Shown one piece after another: positions 16,705-31,700 of a DNA stretch of 64,000 nucleotides. Source of the stretch: Pseudomonas sp. MWU16-30317 (GTDB lineage: Bacteria > Pseudomonadota > Gammaproteobacteria > Pseudomonadales > Pseudomonadaceae); contig NZ_JAIWJA010000004.1 in assembly GCF_020515695.1 (NCBI RefSeq), positions 124,001-188,000 of the forward strand, in the 5' to 3' direction. The position numbers were made by a program, and so were the translations under genes. Position 1 is the stretch's first letter. Every line of letters starts with the position of its first letter. Below the pieces are notes generated by a model. It made no database searches and was not told the origin of the DNA. It saw only the letters and a list, made by a program, of their open reading frames with translations.

Positions 16705-19700
16705 ATGAACAAACGTCATTCGCATAGTTCTTCCATCCGCATCGCACTGGAAACCCGAATGATGTTCGACGGCGCGGCCGTCGTCACCGCGGATGCCGCT
16801 GCCCACGCCCCTGCCGCCGCCGTGGCTGCTGCGGCGGCCGCACCGGCGGTGGACGCCCACGCCACCGCACCGGCGGACGCGCATACCACGGCACCCAGCG
16901 ACGCGACCCACACCGATCCGACGCTGGCCGCTACCGGCAGCCAATCCGCCGTGCACAGCAGCGACGCGCCTGCGGCCGCCGACACCAGCCATGCCACCGC
17001 TGACGCAGATCAGCACCACGCCAGCGCCACCGATGCCCTGCACGATGCGCTGACCGCCACCGCGCCTGTGGATCTGGCGCCGGCCCGGCAAGAGATATTC
17101 TTCGTCGACTCCAGCCTGCCCGACCTCAACACTCTGGTCGCCAACCTCCCGGCCCACGCCGACATCGTCTACCTCGACAGCCACAGCGACGGCCTGACGC
17201 AAATAGCCGCAGCCCTGCAAGGCCGGGAAAACGTCGACGCGATCCATATCATCACCCACGCCACCGAAGGCGCCGTGATCATCGGCGACAGCATCGTCGA
17301 TACCGCCACCATCGAAGGCCAGTACCACGCGTTGCTGGCCGAGATCGGCTCGCACATGAGCAAGACCGGCGATGTGCTGATCTACGGTTGCGACTTCGCC
17401 GCCGGCTCCGATGGCGCCGCCACGGTCGTCGCGCTGGCCAGTGCCCTGAATGCCGACGTCGCGGCCTCCTCCAACACTACCGGGGTGGATGGCGACTGGG
17501 TGCTGGAAGACCACGTCGGCAACATCGAGACCACCGCCATCCAGGCCACCGACTGGCATCACGATCTGCTGCTGGCCACCAACGATACGGCCACGGTCTA
17601 TTACGGCACCGGCAACGTCATCAATATATTGGCCAACGATACCCTCGGCGGCTTGCTGCAAGGCGTGACCATTACCACTGCCCCGTCCCATGGCACCGTG
17701 GTGATCAACGCCGACAATACCGTGACCTACACGCCGACGGCTGGCGCCAGCACCGCCGACAGCTTCGGCTACAAGCTCACCTTGCTGGGCGGTCTGGTGA
17801 CCTCCACCGCCACCGTATCGCTGACCCTCGATCACCCCCCAACCGTCACCGCGCCCAGCGTGGTCAATGGCACCGAAGACACCTCGATCGTGCTGTCCGG
17901 CGCTGGCAAGCTGATCACCATCGCCGACACCGACAACAGCACCACCACCGTCACCCTCAGCGTGCCGACCGGCACCCTGGCGCTGTCCACCGCCACGGGC
18001 CTGACCTTCACCCAAGGCAGCGCCAGCGGCACCTCGACAGTCACGTTCAGCGGCACCGTCGCCGCCGTCAATACCGCACTCAACGGCCTCGTCTACACAC
18101 CGGTCGCCGATGCCAACAGCACCGCCGCCGCGCCGATCAACCTCAGCGTCACCGCTGTCGACTCGCTGGGCGGCACCGCCACGTCCACCGTCGGCTTGGT
18201 ACTGGCGCCGGTGGCCGACGTGGTCGCCGATACGGTGACCACCAAACAAAGCACCCCGGCGAGCTTCAACGTGCTGAGCAACGACACCTTCTCCAACGCC
18301 GGTCGGGTAGTGTCCAGTTTCACCAACCCTGCCCATGGCGTGGTCACCATCGACGCCCAGGGCAATGCGGTCTACACCCCGACCGCCGGCTATGCCGGCA
18401 CCGACACCTTCACCTATACCGTGACCTCCGGCGGCAGCAGCGAAACCGGTACCGTCACCGTCACCACCCTGCTCAACTACGCGCCGACCATCACCGTGCC
18501 GGCCGCCACCCAGACGTTCAACGAAGACACCAGCCGGGTGTTTTCCAGCACCAACAGCAACGCCATCACCGTGGCCGACGCCAACAACGACATCCTCACC
18601 GTCACCCTCGCCTCGACCCACGGCACCCTGACCCTGTCGCAAACCACCGGGCTGACCTTCACCACCGGCGACGGCACTGCCGACAGCAGCATGGTGGTGC
18701 GCGGCACGGCAGCGGCGATCAACGCCGCCCTCAATGGCCTGCAGTTCATCCCGGTCGCCGACTACAACGGCACGGCGAATATTTCGGTGCAAGCCAGCGA
18801 CGGCATCGCCGCGGTGCAGAGCGCCAGCGTGGCGTTGAGCCTGACCCCGGTCGCCGATGGCGTCACCGACAACGTCAGTACCTCAATTCTGACCGGTGTG
18901 ACCTTCACGCCCCTGACCAACGACACCTTCGCGGCAGGAGCCAGCATCACCTCCATCAGTTCGCCGTCTCATGGTGTGGCGCTGCTGGTAGGCAACAGCG
19001 TCACCTACACCCCGGCGATCGGTTATTCCGGCACCGACACCTTCAGCTACACCGTCACCTCGGGCGGCGTCACCGAAACCATCCCGATTACCGTCACGGT
19101 CGGTGATACCGCGCCCACAGCACCCGCCACCCTGGGCACCCTGGCGACAGTCGACAAAGGCGTGGTGCTGGTCCTCGCCGGCGCGGGATTCCATGACGCC
19201 GACCTGCTCGACGTCTTGCATTACACCGCCACCGGTCTGCCTGCCGGGCTGACCATCGATCCGCTGCTCGGCACCATCAGCGGGGTCGTCGACGGCCACG
19301 CCTCGGTCAATGGCGTGAACGGCACCGGTACCTACAACGTGGTGGTCACCGCCACTGACCTGGCGGGTCAAAGCGCCAGCTCGACTGGCACCATCACCGT
19401 CACCAACCCTGCGCCTGTTCCGTTGCTGGGGCTGCAGGTCGGCGGTACCGAAAACGCTCTGCTTGGTATTGGCGTCAGCGCGCTGGCGATCGTCGATCCC
19501 GATGGCGACGCCTTCAGCATCACCAGCGCCACCGCCGCGCACGGCACCGTGACCATCAACAACGACGGCTCGCTGAGCTATCAACCCAACGCCAACTACT
19601 ACGGCCTCGACTCCATCACCTACACCGTCAAGGACGTCGACGGTGGTCAGGCCACCGGCTATGTCGCCGTGGTCCTGGCGGCGATACCGCACATTCCGGT

Positions 19701-22700
19701 GCTGAGCCTGCCATCGATTCCGCTCTTGCTCGAAGACACCCCGCTGATCTTCGCCAACCTGCTCGGCCTGCAACTGAGCGTCGGCAATATCGACGGCGAT
19801 GCCGTGGCCATCAACCTCGATCTGCCCGTGGGCGTCGGTGCGTTGAGCATCGCCAACCTTACCAACCACACCGCCGTATCGCTGACCCAGACCAGCGACA
19901 CCCTCGGCACGCATCTGCGCATCACCGGGCTGTCGGCCGACGTCAACGCCGCGCTCAACGACCTGGTCTATACCCCGGCCGCCGACTACAACGGCCCGCT
20001 GAACATCACCATCGGCCTGGGCAAGTTGCTGGGCGGCATCATCAGCGTCAACGCCACTTTGCCGATCAGTATCGCGCCGGTGGCCGACATCGTCGACGAC
20101 AACGTCACCGCCACGCTCGATACGCCCGCATCCTTCAATGTCCTGGCCAACGACACCTTCGAAAATCCCGGCCGCGTAGTCGACAGCTACACCACGCCGC
20201 TACACGGCACCGTGACCATCGATGCCCAAGGCAACGCCATCTACACCCCCACGACCGGCTATACAGGCAGCGACAGCTTCACCTACACCGTCAAATCCAA
20301 TGGCACGTACGAGACGGCTACCGTCCACATCAATGCCATCTTGCCCAACTACGCGCCGACCATCAGCGCTCCGGCCTCGCTGACCTTCAATGAGGACATC
20401 TCCCAGGTATTCTCGAGCGCCAACGGCAATGCCGTGACGGTGGCCGATCAGAACAACGACATTCTGACCGTCACCCTCAGCACCAACCACGGCGCCCTGA
20501 CGCTGCACCAGACCACCGGCCTGACCTTCACCAGTGGCGACGGCAACGCCGATGGCAGCATGACCTTCTCCGGCAGTTCCGCCGCGATCAACGCCGCACT
20601 CAATGGCATGAGTTTCGTCCCCACTGCCGATTACAACGGCAGCGCTACCATCAGCGTGCAGGCCAGCGACGGTATCGCCGCGGTGCAAAGCTCGAGCATC
20701 GCCCTGACCATCAATCCGGTGGCCGACGGCGTTGCCGACACCATTACCACAGGTCCATTGGCGCCCGTGACGTTCTTCCCGCTGGCCAACGATACGTTCT
20801 CCGGCACTCCGGTGATCACCGGCATCAGCCAGGGCGCTCACGGCCTGGTGGTGCTGGGTCTCAATGGCGCGGTCACCTACACCCCGGCGTTGGGCTACCT
20901 GGGCGCGGACACGTTCACCTATACCGTAACTTCCGGCGGCGTCACCGAGGCCGTCGCGGTCAATGTCAGCGTCGGCGACCACGCCCCCACGTCCAATGGC
21001 AACCTCGGCACCGTGCCGCTGCTCGACAGCCAACTGACCGTCGCGCTGTCCACCGCCCAGGCCTTCACCGATGTCGATCCGCTGGATGTGTTGCACTATA
21101 CGGCGACCAACTTGCCTGCCGGTCTGACCATCAATTCCTTGACCGGGTTGATCAGCGGCCAGGTCGACGGCCACGCCTCTGTCAATGGCCTCAATGGCAC
21201 CGGCACTTACAATGTCGTGGTCACCGCCACCGATCTGGCGGGCGCCAGCGCCACCAGCAACCTGGTGATTCAGGTCACCAACCCGGCCCCGATCCCCCTG
21301 ATCGGGCTGCAAGTGACCGGCAACGAAGACACGCCCATCGACATCACCGCCGCAGCGCTGGGCGTGGTCGACCCCGATGGCGATACCATCACCGTGACGG
21401 GCGCCACCGCGCTGCACGGCACCGTGACCATCAACAACGACGGCTCGCTGCGCTACACCCCGACCGCCAACTACAACGGCATCGACACCATCACCTACCA
21501 GGTCAAGGACGCCGATGGCGCCACGGCCACCGGTTACGTTGCGGTGGTGGTGGTGCCGGTGGTCGATCTACCAACCATTCAGGTGCCGTCGATTCCGCTG
21601 CTGGCTGAAGACACCCCACTGATATTCGCCAATATCGTCGGCCAGCACCTGACGGTCGGCAACGTCGATGGCGACATTCTGGACCTGCGCATCAGCGTGC
21701 CGCTGGGGCAGTTGAGCCTCACCAACACCACCGGCATTTCGTTGTCCGAGGGCAGCAGCACAGGGTCTTCGGTGTTGCATTTTTCCGGCACCACCGCGGC
21801 CATCAATGCGGCGCTCAACAGCCTGGTCTACACCCCCGGCGCCGATTACAACGGCCCGCTCAATATCACCCTGGCGCTCGGTCATCTGACAGGCGGCATT
21901 CTCAACGTCAATGTCGACCTGCCGATCACCATCACCCCGGTTGCCGACATCGTCCCGGACTACGCCACCACCACGACCAACAACCCGGTGACCTTCAACG
22001 TCCTGGCCAACGACACCTTCGAGAACGCTGGGCGCGTGGTCGAAAGCCACACCAACCCCACCAACGGCACCGTCACCATCGATGCCCAGGGCAACACCAC
22101 CTATACCCCGGCGACGGGTTTTACCGGCACCGACACCTTCACCTACACCGTGCTGTCCAACAGCACCCATGAGACCGCCACAGTCACCATCACCGTCAAC
22201 GCCGCGGCGGATATTGCGCCAGTGGGCACCACCATCGCCAACCAGACCGGTACCGACGGCCAGCCGGTGAGCATCAGCGTCAGCAGTCACTTCAGCGATG
22301 CCGACAACGATCCCCTGACCTACACCGCCACCGGCCTGCCCGCTGGCGTGACCATCGATGCCAATAGCGGGTTGATCAGCGGCACCCTCGGCGGCCATGC
22401 ATCGACGGCGGTGACCAGTGGCGCCTACGCCATCGTGGTCACCGCCAGCGATGGCCGAGGCGGCCTGGTCAGCGAGAGCTTCGTGCTCACAGTCAGCAAC
22501 CCCGCCCCGATTGGCAACCCTGACACCTTCAACGGCACTGAAGGCACTGCCATCACGGGCAATGTGAAGACTAACGATACCGACCCCGATGGCGACACGC
22601 TGCAGATCAGCACCACGCCGGTACAAGGTCCGGCCAACGGGACTCTGGTGCTCAACAGCGACGGCAGTTTCGTCTACACCCCCAATGCGCGCTTCCATGG

Positions 22701-25700
22701 CACGGACACCTTCCAGTATCAGGTGGTCGACGCCGACGGCGGCACCGCCACGGCCACCGTTACCCTCAACATCGCCGCCGTCAACGAAGCGCCGGTGACC
22801 ACCGGTGCAATCGGCAACCAGACCGCCAACGACAGCGCCACCGTCACCCTCAATGTCGCCGGGCAATTCAGCGACCCGGATGGCGACGCCCTGACCTACA
22901 CCGCCACCGGCCTGCCCGCCGGCCTGGGCATCAGCGCCAACGGCCTGATCACCGGCACGCTGGGCAGCAGCGCTTCCCAGGGCGGTAATCAAGGCGCCTA
23001 CACGGTGGTCGTCACCGCCACTGACGGCAGCGGTGCCTCGGTCAACCAGACCTTCACCTTCAACGTCATCAACCCGGTGCCGACCACCGCCGACAGCACC
23101 AACACCACGCCTGAAGACACTGCGGTCACCGGCACCCTGGCGGCCAACGACGTCGACCACGACACCCTGACCTTCAGCGCCACCACGCAACCCGCCCACG
23201 GCACGCTGGCACTCGACAGCGCTACCGGGGTGTACACCTACACCCCGGCTGCCAATTTCAATGGCACCGACAGCTTCACCTACAAGGTGGTCGATGCCGA
23301 TGGCGGTGTCGCCACCGCCACCGTGACCCTCACCGTGACGCCGGTCAACGACGCCCCCACCGCCGTAGGCAGCATCGGCGCGCAAACCGGTATCGATGCC
23401 GCACCGTTCAGCCTCAGCGTCGCCAACCGCTTCAGCGATGTCGACGGCGATACCCTCAGCTACAGCGCCAGCGGCCTGCCGACGGGTCTGAGCATCGATG
23501 CCAACGGCTTGATCAGCGGCAACCTCGCCAGCAGTGCATCGCAAGGCGGCAACCATGGCCTCTACAGCGTCGCCATCACCGCCGATGACGGCCATGGCGG
23601 CACCGTGGTGCAAAGCTTCACCCTGAACGTCAGCAACCCGGTACCGGTGACTGCCAACAGCGCTGTCACCACTGCCGAAGACACAGCGGTGTCCGCCACG
23701 CTGGTGGCCACCGACGATGACACCGTCACCTTCGCTCCGGCCACCGGCCCGAGCCACGGCAGCCTGGTGCTCAACGCCACCACGGGCGTGTACACCTATA
23801 CCCCGGCCGCCAACTTCAACGGCACCGACAGTTTCACCTACACCGTGACCGACGCCGACGGCGCCAGCACCACAGCCACCGTCACCCTCACAGTCACCCC
23901 GGTCAATGACGCGCCCAGCACCACGCCGGGCTCCATCGGCACCCAGACCGGCGTCGACAGCACGGCGTTCAACCTCGACATCGCCAACAAATTCAGCGAT
24001 GTCGACGGCGACACCCTGAGCTTCAGCGCCACCGGTCTGCCCAGTGGCCTGAGCGTCGATCCGGCCACCGGCCTGATCACCGGCACGCTGGGCAGCAGCG
24101 CCTCCACCGGCGGCCTCAACGGCACCGGCGCCTACAGCATCACCGTCACCGCCAACGACGGCCACGGCGCCACCGCCGCCCAGACCTTCACCCTCAATGT
24201 CAGCAACCCAGCGCCCACGGCGGCCAACAGCACCTTGGTCATCAACGAGGACAACGTCGCCACCGGCAACCTGCTGACCGACGCCAACGCCAGCGATCCG
24301 GACGGCGATGCGCTGCACATCGACACCACCCCGGTGACCGGCCCTGCCCATGGCGTGCTCACGCTCAACGCCAACGGCACCTACATCTACACGCCTGCCG
24401 CCAACTACAACGGCAGCGACAGCTTCAGCTACCGGGTGGTCGACGCCGATGGCGGTTCAGTCACCGCGACCGTCGCCATTACCATCAACCCGGTCAACGA
24501 CGCACCGGTCACCAACGGCACCATCAGCGCCCAGGCCGCCAACGACGGCAGTGCGTTCAGCCTCAACGTCGCCAACAATTTCACCGATGTCGACAGCACC
24601 CTGACCTACACCGCCACCGGCCTGCCGCCAGGCCTGAACCTCGATCCGGCCACCGGGCTGATCAGCGGCACCTTGGGCACCAGCGCCTCGCAAGCCGGCA
24701 GCAACGGTACCGGCGGTGCCGGCAACCTCTACAACGTGGTGATTACCGCCAGCGACGGCAGCGCCAGCGCATCGCTAGCCTTCACCTTCACGGTCAGCAA
24801 CCCGGCGCCGGTCGCCAACAACAGCACCCTGACCATCAACGAAGACAGCGTCGCCACCGGCAATGTGCTGGTCAACGCCAGCGATCCGGACGGCGATGCC
24901 CTGCATGTCGACACCACACCCGTGACCGCACCACAACACGGGGTCTTGAGCCTCAATGCCAACGGCACCTATACCTACACGCCGGCGGCCAATTTCAATG
25001 GCACTGACAGCTTCAGCTACCGGGTTATCGACGCTGACGGCGCCAGCACCACCGCGACGCTGACGTTCAATATCACCCCTGTCTACGATGCCCCGGTTGC
25101 CAGTGGCACGATCCAGGCGGTCACGGCCAACGACCACACCAGCGTCAACGTCAATGCCGCGGCGGCCTTCACCGATGCCGACAACACCGCCCTGAGCTAC
25201 AGCGCGACCGGTCTGCCCATCGGCTTGAGCATCGACGCCAACACCGGCCTGATCACCGGCACCCTGAACAGCAGCGCCTCCACCGAAGGCCCTGGTGGCC
25301 ATGGCGTGTACACCGTGCAGGTCAGCGCCAGCGACGGCCTGGGTGGCATTGCCACGCAAACCTTCACTCTGACCGCCGTCAACACCGTACCGACCGCCAG
25401 CAACGCTACCATCACGCTGGCTGAAGACACCTCGGCCAGCGGCACCTTGCTGAGCAACGCCAGTGACGCCGACCAGGATGCCCTGACCTTCGCGGCCACC
25501 AGCCAGCCCACCCACGGCACCTTGGTGCTCAATGCCAACGGCAGCTACACCTACACTCCGGCGGCCAACTACAACGGCAGCGACAGCTTCAACTACCGGG
25601 TCACCGATGCCGACGGCGCCAGCACCACCGCGACCCTCACGTTCAGTGTCACGCCGGTCTACGATGCGCCCACCGTCGGCGCACCGGTGGCCAACGTCAC

Positions 25701-28700
25701 CGCCAACGATCACACCTCGGTCAACCTCAACCTGGCCGGCAACTTCAACAACCCCGACAACGCCACCCTGACCTACAGCGCCACCGGCTTGCCCAATGGC
25801 CTGAGCATCAACGCCGGCACCGGCGTGATCACCGGCACGTTGGACAGCAGCGCCTCCACCGAAGGCAGCAACGGCGCAGGCGGCCCTGGCGGCAATTACA
25901 CCGTCAACGTCAGCGTCAGCGATGGCCTGGGCGGCACCGCTACCCAGACCTTCATCTTCACCGCCGTCAACACGCTGCCGGTGGCCAGCAATGCCACCGT
26001 GACCCTGGCCGAAGACACTCCGGCTACCGGCACCCTGCTCAGCAATGCCAGCGACGCCGACCAGGATGCCCTCACCTTCGTCGCCACCAGCCAGCCCGTT
26101 CATGGCACCCTGGCGCTGAACGCCAACGGCACCTACACCTATACCCCGGCCGCCAACTTCAACGGCAGCGACAGCTTCAACTACCAGGTGACCGACGCCG
26201 ACGGCGCCACCAGCACCGCGACCCTCACCTTCAACGTCACCCCGGTGTACGACGCGCCTACCGCCGGCACGCCCGTTGCCACCCAGACCGCCTTCGATCA
26301 CAGCAGCGTCAGCCTCAACGTGGCCGGCAACTTCAACAACCCCGACAACGCCACCCTGACCTACAGCGCCACCGGCCTGCCCAACGGCCTGAGCATCAAC
26401 GCCTCCACCGGCCTGATCACCGGCACCCTCGACAGCAGCGCCTCCACCGAGGGCAGTAATGGTGCGGGCGGAGCAGGCGGCAATTACACGGTCAACGTCA
26501 GCGTCGCCGATGGCCTGGGCGGCACCGCCACCCAGACGTTCACCTTCACGGCGGTCAACACCCTTCCGGTGGCCGGCAATGCCACCGTCACCCTGGCCGA
26601 AGACACCTCGGCGCCGATCAACCTCAACACCACCGCCACCGATGCCGACGGCGATGCCCTGACCTTCGCCATCACCACCGGGCCGGCCCACGGCACCCTG
26701 ACCGTCGCTGCCAACGGCCAATACACCTACACCCCGGCCGCCAACTTCAATGGCGCCGACAGTTTCACCTACTCGGTGACCGACGCCGATGGCGCGGTGA
26801 GCAGCGCGGTCATCACCCTCAACGTCACTCCGGTGTATGACGCGCCAGTGGCCGGTGCGCCCATCGGCACCCAAAGTGCCAACGACAGCAGCACCGTCAG
26901 CCTCAACGTGGCCGGCAATTTCAGCGATGCCGACAACCACGCCCTGACCTACAGTGCCACCGGCCTGCCGAATGGCCTGAACATCGACCCTAACACCGGC
27001 CTGATCACCGGCACTCTCAACAGCAGCGCCTCGACCCAGGGCAGCAATGGCGCGGGTGGCCCCGGCGGCAACTACACCGTGGTCGTCACCGCCACCGACG
27101 GCACCACTCCAGTCACTCAGACCTTCACCTTTACCGCCGTCAACACCCTTCCCGTGGCCAGCAACGCCACCGTGACCCTGGCCGAAGACACCTCGGCGCC
27201 GATCAACCTCAACACCAGCGCCACCGATGCCGACGGCGATGCCCTGACGTTCGCCATCACCACGGGCCCTAGCCACGGCACCTTGACCCTCGCCGCCAAC
27301 GGCCAGTACACCTACACCCCGGCCGCCAACTACAACGGCGCCGACAGCTTCAGCTACTCGGTCACCGATGCCGATGGCGCGGTCAGCACGGCCGTGATCA
27401 GCCTCAACGTCACCCCGGTGTACGACGCCCCGGCCAGCAACGGCAACTTGCCGGCGCTGACCGCCAACGACAGCAGCACGGTCAACCTCAACGTCACCGG
27501 CAGCTTCACCGACGCCGACAACCGCGCCCTGACCTACACCGCCACCGGTCTGCCTGCCGGCCTGAGCATCGACGCCAACACCGGCCTGCTCAGCGGTACG
27601 CTCAACAGCAGCGCCTCGACCCAAGGCAGCAATGGCGCCGGCGGCCCTGGCGGTCTGTACAGCGTGGTCATCACCGCCAGCGATGGCCTGGGCAGCAGCG
27701 CTACCCAGAGCTTCACCCTGACCGCGGTCAACACCTTGCCAGTGGCGGGCGGCACCAGCCTCACCCTGGCCGAGGACACCCCGACACCGATCAACCTCAA
27801 CGCCCTGGCCAGCGACGCCGACCACGACGCGCTGACCTTCAGCATCACCCAGGGCCCTGCCAACGGCACACTGCAGCTCAACAGCAACGGCAACTACACC
27901 TACGTCCCCAACGCCAACTTCAATGGCAGCGACAGCTTCACCTATCAGGTCACCGACGCCGACGGTGCCACCAGCACCGCGACCATCGCACTGACCATTA
28001 CTCCGGTCTACGATGCGCCGACCACCATCGGCCAGATCCCGACGCAACAGGCCAACGACGCCAGCGCCGTCAACCTCGCCGTGGCCAACAACTTCACCGA
28101 CGCCGATGGCGCGCACCTGACCTACAGCGCCACCGGCCTGCCAGCAGGAGTCACCATCGATGCCAACAGCGGCCTGATCACCGGCATCCTCAACAGCAGC
28201 GCCTCGACCCAGGGCAGCAATGGCAGCGGCGGCCCCGGTGGCAACTACAACGTGGTCGTCACCGCCACCGACGGCACCACGGCGGTGACCCAGAGCTTCA
28301 CCCTGACCGCCGTCAACACGGTTCCGACCGCCGCCAACGCAACCATCTCGCTGACCGAAGATGGCAGCACCAGCGGCAGCCTCGCCAACTACGCCAGCGA
28401 TGCCGACCACGACGCGCTCACCTATGCGATCACCACCCAGCCCACCCACGGCACCCTGACGCTCGGCGCCAACGGCACGTTCATCTACACCCCAACCGCC
28501 GGCTTCGTCGGCAGTGACAGCCTCACCTACAGCGTCAGCGACCCGGATGGCGGCGCCACCACGGCGGTGCTCAACTTCAACGTGCTGGCCGACACGGGCG
28601 GCCCGGTGGCGGCCGGCACCATCAACACCCAGGTGGCCAACGACCACACCCCCCTCAACTTCAACGTGGCTGGCAACTTCAGCGACAGCACCCCAGGTGC

Positions 28701-31700
28701 GACACTCAGCTACAGCGCCACCGGCCTGCCCGCCGGCATCGCCATCGACCCCGCCACCGGCCTGATTTTCGGCACCTTGAACAGCAGCGCCTCGGTGCAG
28801 GGCAGCGATGGCAACGGCGGCCCTGGGGGCAACTACACGGTGGTGATCACCGCCAGCGATGGCGTGGGCGGCACCGCTACCCAGACCTTCACCATCACTG
28901 CGGTCAACACCATTCCTGTGGCCAACAGCGCGACCCTCAACCTCAACGAGGACGGCGTCGCCACAGGCGATCTGCACACCTACGCCAGCGATGCCGACGG
29001 CGATGCCCTGACCTTCAGCGTGGCCCAGGCGCCTGCGCACGGCACCTTGCTACTCAATGCCAACGGCACCTACTCCTACACGCCGAACGCCAACTTCAAC
29101 GGCACCGACAGCTTCATCTACCAGGTCAGCGATCCGGATGGCGGCAACAGCCGCTCGACACTGGTCACCATCGTCGCGCCGGTGTACGACGGCCCAGTGG
29201 CGGTCGGCACCCTGCCGACCCTCACCGCCAACGATCACACCAGCGTGACCCTCAACGCCGCCAACGCCTTCAGCGATGCCGACGGGACCCCATTGACCTA
29301 CAACGTCACCGGCCTGCCAAACGGGCTGACGTTCAACACCAGTACCGGCCTGATCACGGGCACCCTGGACAGCAGCGCCTCGACCCAGGGCAGCAATGGC
29401 GCTGGCGGCGCAGGCGGCCTGTACACCGTGGTCGTCACCGCCAGCGATGGCCTGGGCGGCACCGCCACTCAGACCTTCACCCTGACCGCCGTCAACACCC
29501 TGCCGGTAGCCAGCAACGCCACCGTGACGATTGCCGAAGACACCGTCGCCACCGGCGACTTGCACAACAGCGCCAGCGATGCCGACCTGGACGCCTTGAC
29601 CTTCGCCGTCACCACCCAGCCAAGCCATGGCAGCCTGGTCTTCAACGCCGCCGCGGGCACCTACACCTACACGCCGAACGCCAACTTCAACGGTGCCGAC
29701 AGCTTCAGCTACAGCGTCACCGACGCCGATGGCGCAGTCAGCAATGCAGTGATCAGCTTCAACGTCACGCCGGTCTACGACGCACCGGTGCCCACGGCGT
29801 CGATCAACACCGTCACCGCCAACGACCACAGCAGCGTCAGCCTCAATGTCACCGGCAACTTCAGCAGCCCCGACAACCTGCCGCTGACCTACAGCGCCAC
29901 CGGTCTGCCCAACGGCCTGACCCTCGACCCGAACACCGGCCTGCTCAGCGGCACCCTCGACAGCCGCGCCTCCACCGAGGGCCTCAATGGCGGCGGCAGC
30001 TACACGATTCGCGTCACCGCCAACGATGGCACCACCAGCGTGTTCCAGGACTTCACCCTGACGGCGGTCAACACCGTACCGGTAGCCAGCAGCGCCACCG
30101 TGACGCTCGCCGAGGACAGCAGCCACAGCGGCGACCTGCACACCACCGCCAGCGACGCCGACCAGGACACCCTGAGCTTTGCGGTCACCACGCCGCCCGC
30201 CCACGGCACCTTGACCCTCGACTCCGCAACTGGCGTCTACACCTACACGCCCACCGCCAACTTCAATGGCGCCGACAGCTTCAGCTATCGGGTCAGCGAC
30301 CTGGATGGCGGCAACAGCACCACCGCCACCATCACCTTCAACGTCACCCCGGTGTATGACGCGCCCACCGCCAACGGCACCATCGCCGCGCAGTCGGCCA
30401 ACGATGGCGCCGCCGTCAACGTCAACGTCGCGGGCAATTTCAGCGATGTCGACAACACCGCACTGACCTACAGCGCCAGCGGCCTGCCGACCGGCGTCAG
30501 CATCGACCCGGCCACCGGCCTGATCACCGGCACCCTGGGCAGCAGCGCCTCGCAAGGCAGCAGCAACGGCGGCGCCGCCGGCCAGTACAACATCGTTGTC
30601 AGCGCCACCGATGGCACCAGCATCGTGACCCAGGCCTTCACCCTGACCGCTGTCAACACCGTGCCGACTGCCGCCAGCGCGACCGTCAACCTGGCCGAAG
30701 ACAGCGTCACCAACGGCAACCTCAACACCCTTGCCGGCGATATCGACGGCGATGCGCTGACCTTCAGCGCCAGTACCCAACCGCTGCACGGCGTGCTGGC
30801 ACTCAACGCCAATGGCACCTACAGCTACACCCCGGTGGCCAACTTCAACGGCACCGACAGCTTCAACTACACCGTCACCGATGCCGACGGCGCCAGCCGC
30901 AGCGCCACGCTGACCTTCAACGTCACACCGGTGTACGACGCGCCCACCGCCACAGCGCCGATCAACAACCTGACGGCCAACGATCACACCAGCGTCAACC
31001 TCAACGTCACTGGCAACTTCACCAGCGTCGACAACCTGCCCCTGACCTACACCGCCACTGGTTTGCCCAACGGCATCACTCTGGACCCAGGCACCGGCCT
31101 GCTCAGCGGCACCCTCGACAGCAGCGCCTCCCACCAAGGCCCCAATGCCGCCGGCGTCTACACCATTCGGGTGACCGCCAGCGATGGCACCAGCAGTGCG
31201 TTCCAGGACTTCACCCTGACCGCCGTCAACACGCAGCCGGTCGCCAGCAACGCCACCCTGACCTTGAACGAGGACAGCAGCACCCCGGTTGACCTGCGCA
31301 CTTACGCCAGCGACGCCGACGCTGATGCCCTGACCTTCACCGCCACCACCCAACCGGCCCACGGCACCCTGACTCAACTCGCCAACGGCCAGTACACCTA
31401 CACCCCGGCCGCCAACTTCAATGGCACCGACAGCTTCACCTACACCGTCACCGACGCCGATGGCGCCGTCACCAGCGCCACCCTGACCTTCAACGTCGCG
31501 CCGCAGTACGACGCACCGAGCGCCGCAGCACCGATCGCCACGGTTACCGCCAATGACCACAGCAGTGTCAACGTCAACGTGGCTGGCAACTTCAACAACG
31601 TCGACAACGCCACCCTCACCTACACCGCCACGGGCCTGCCTGCTGGCCTGAGCATCGATCCAAGCACCGGCCTGATCAGCGGCACCTTGAACAGCAGCGC

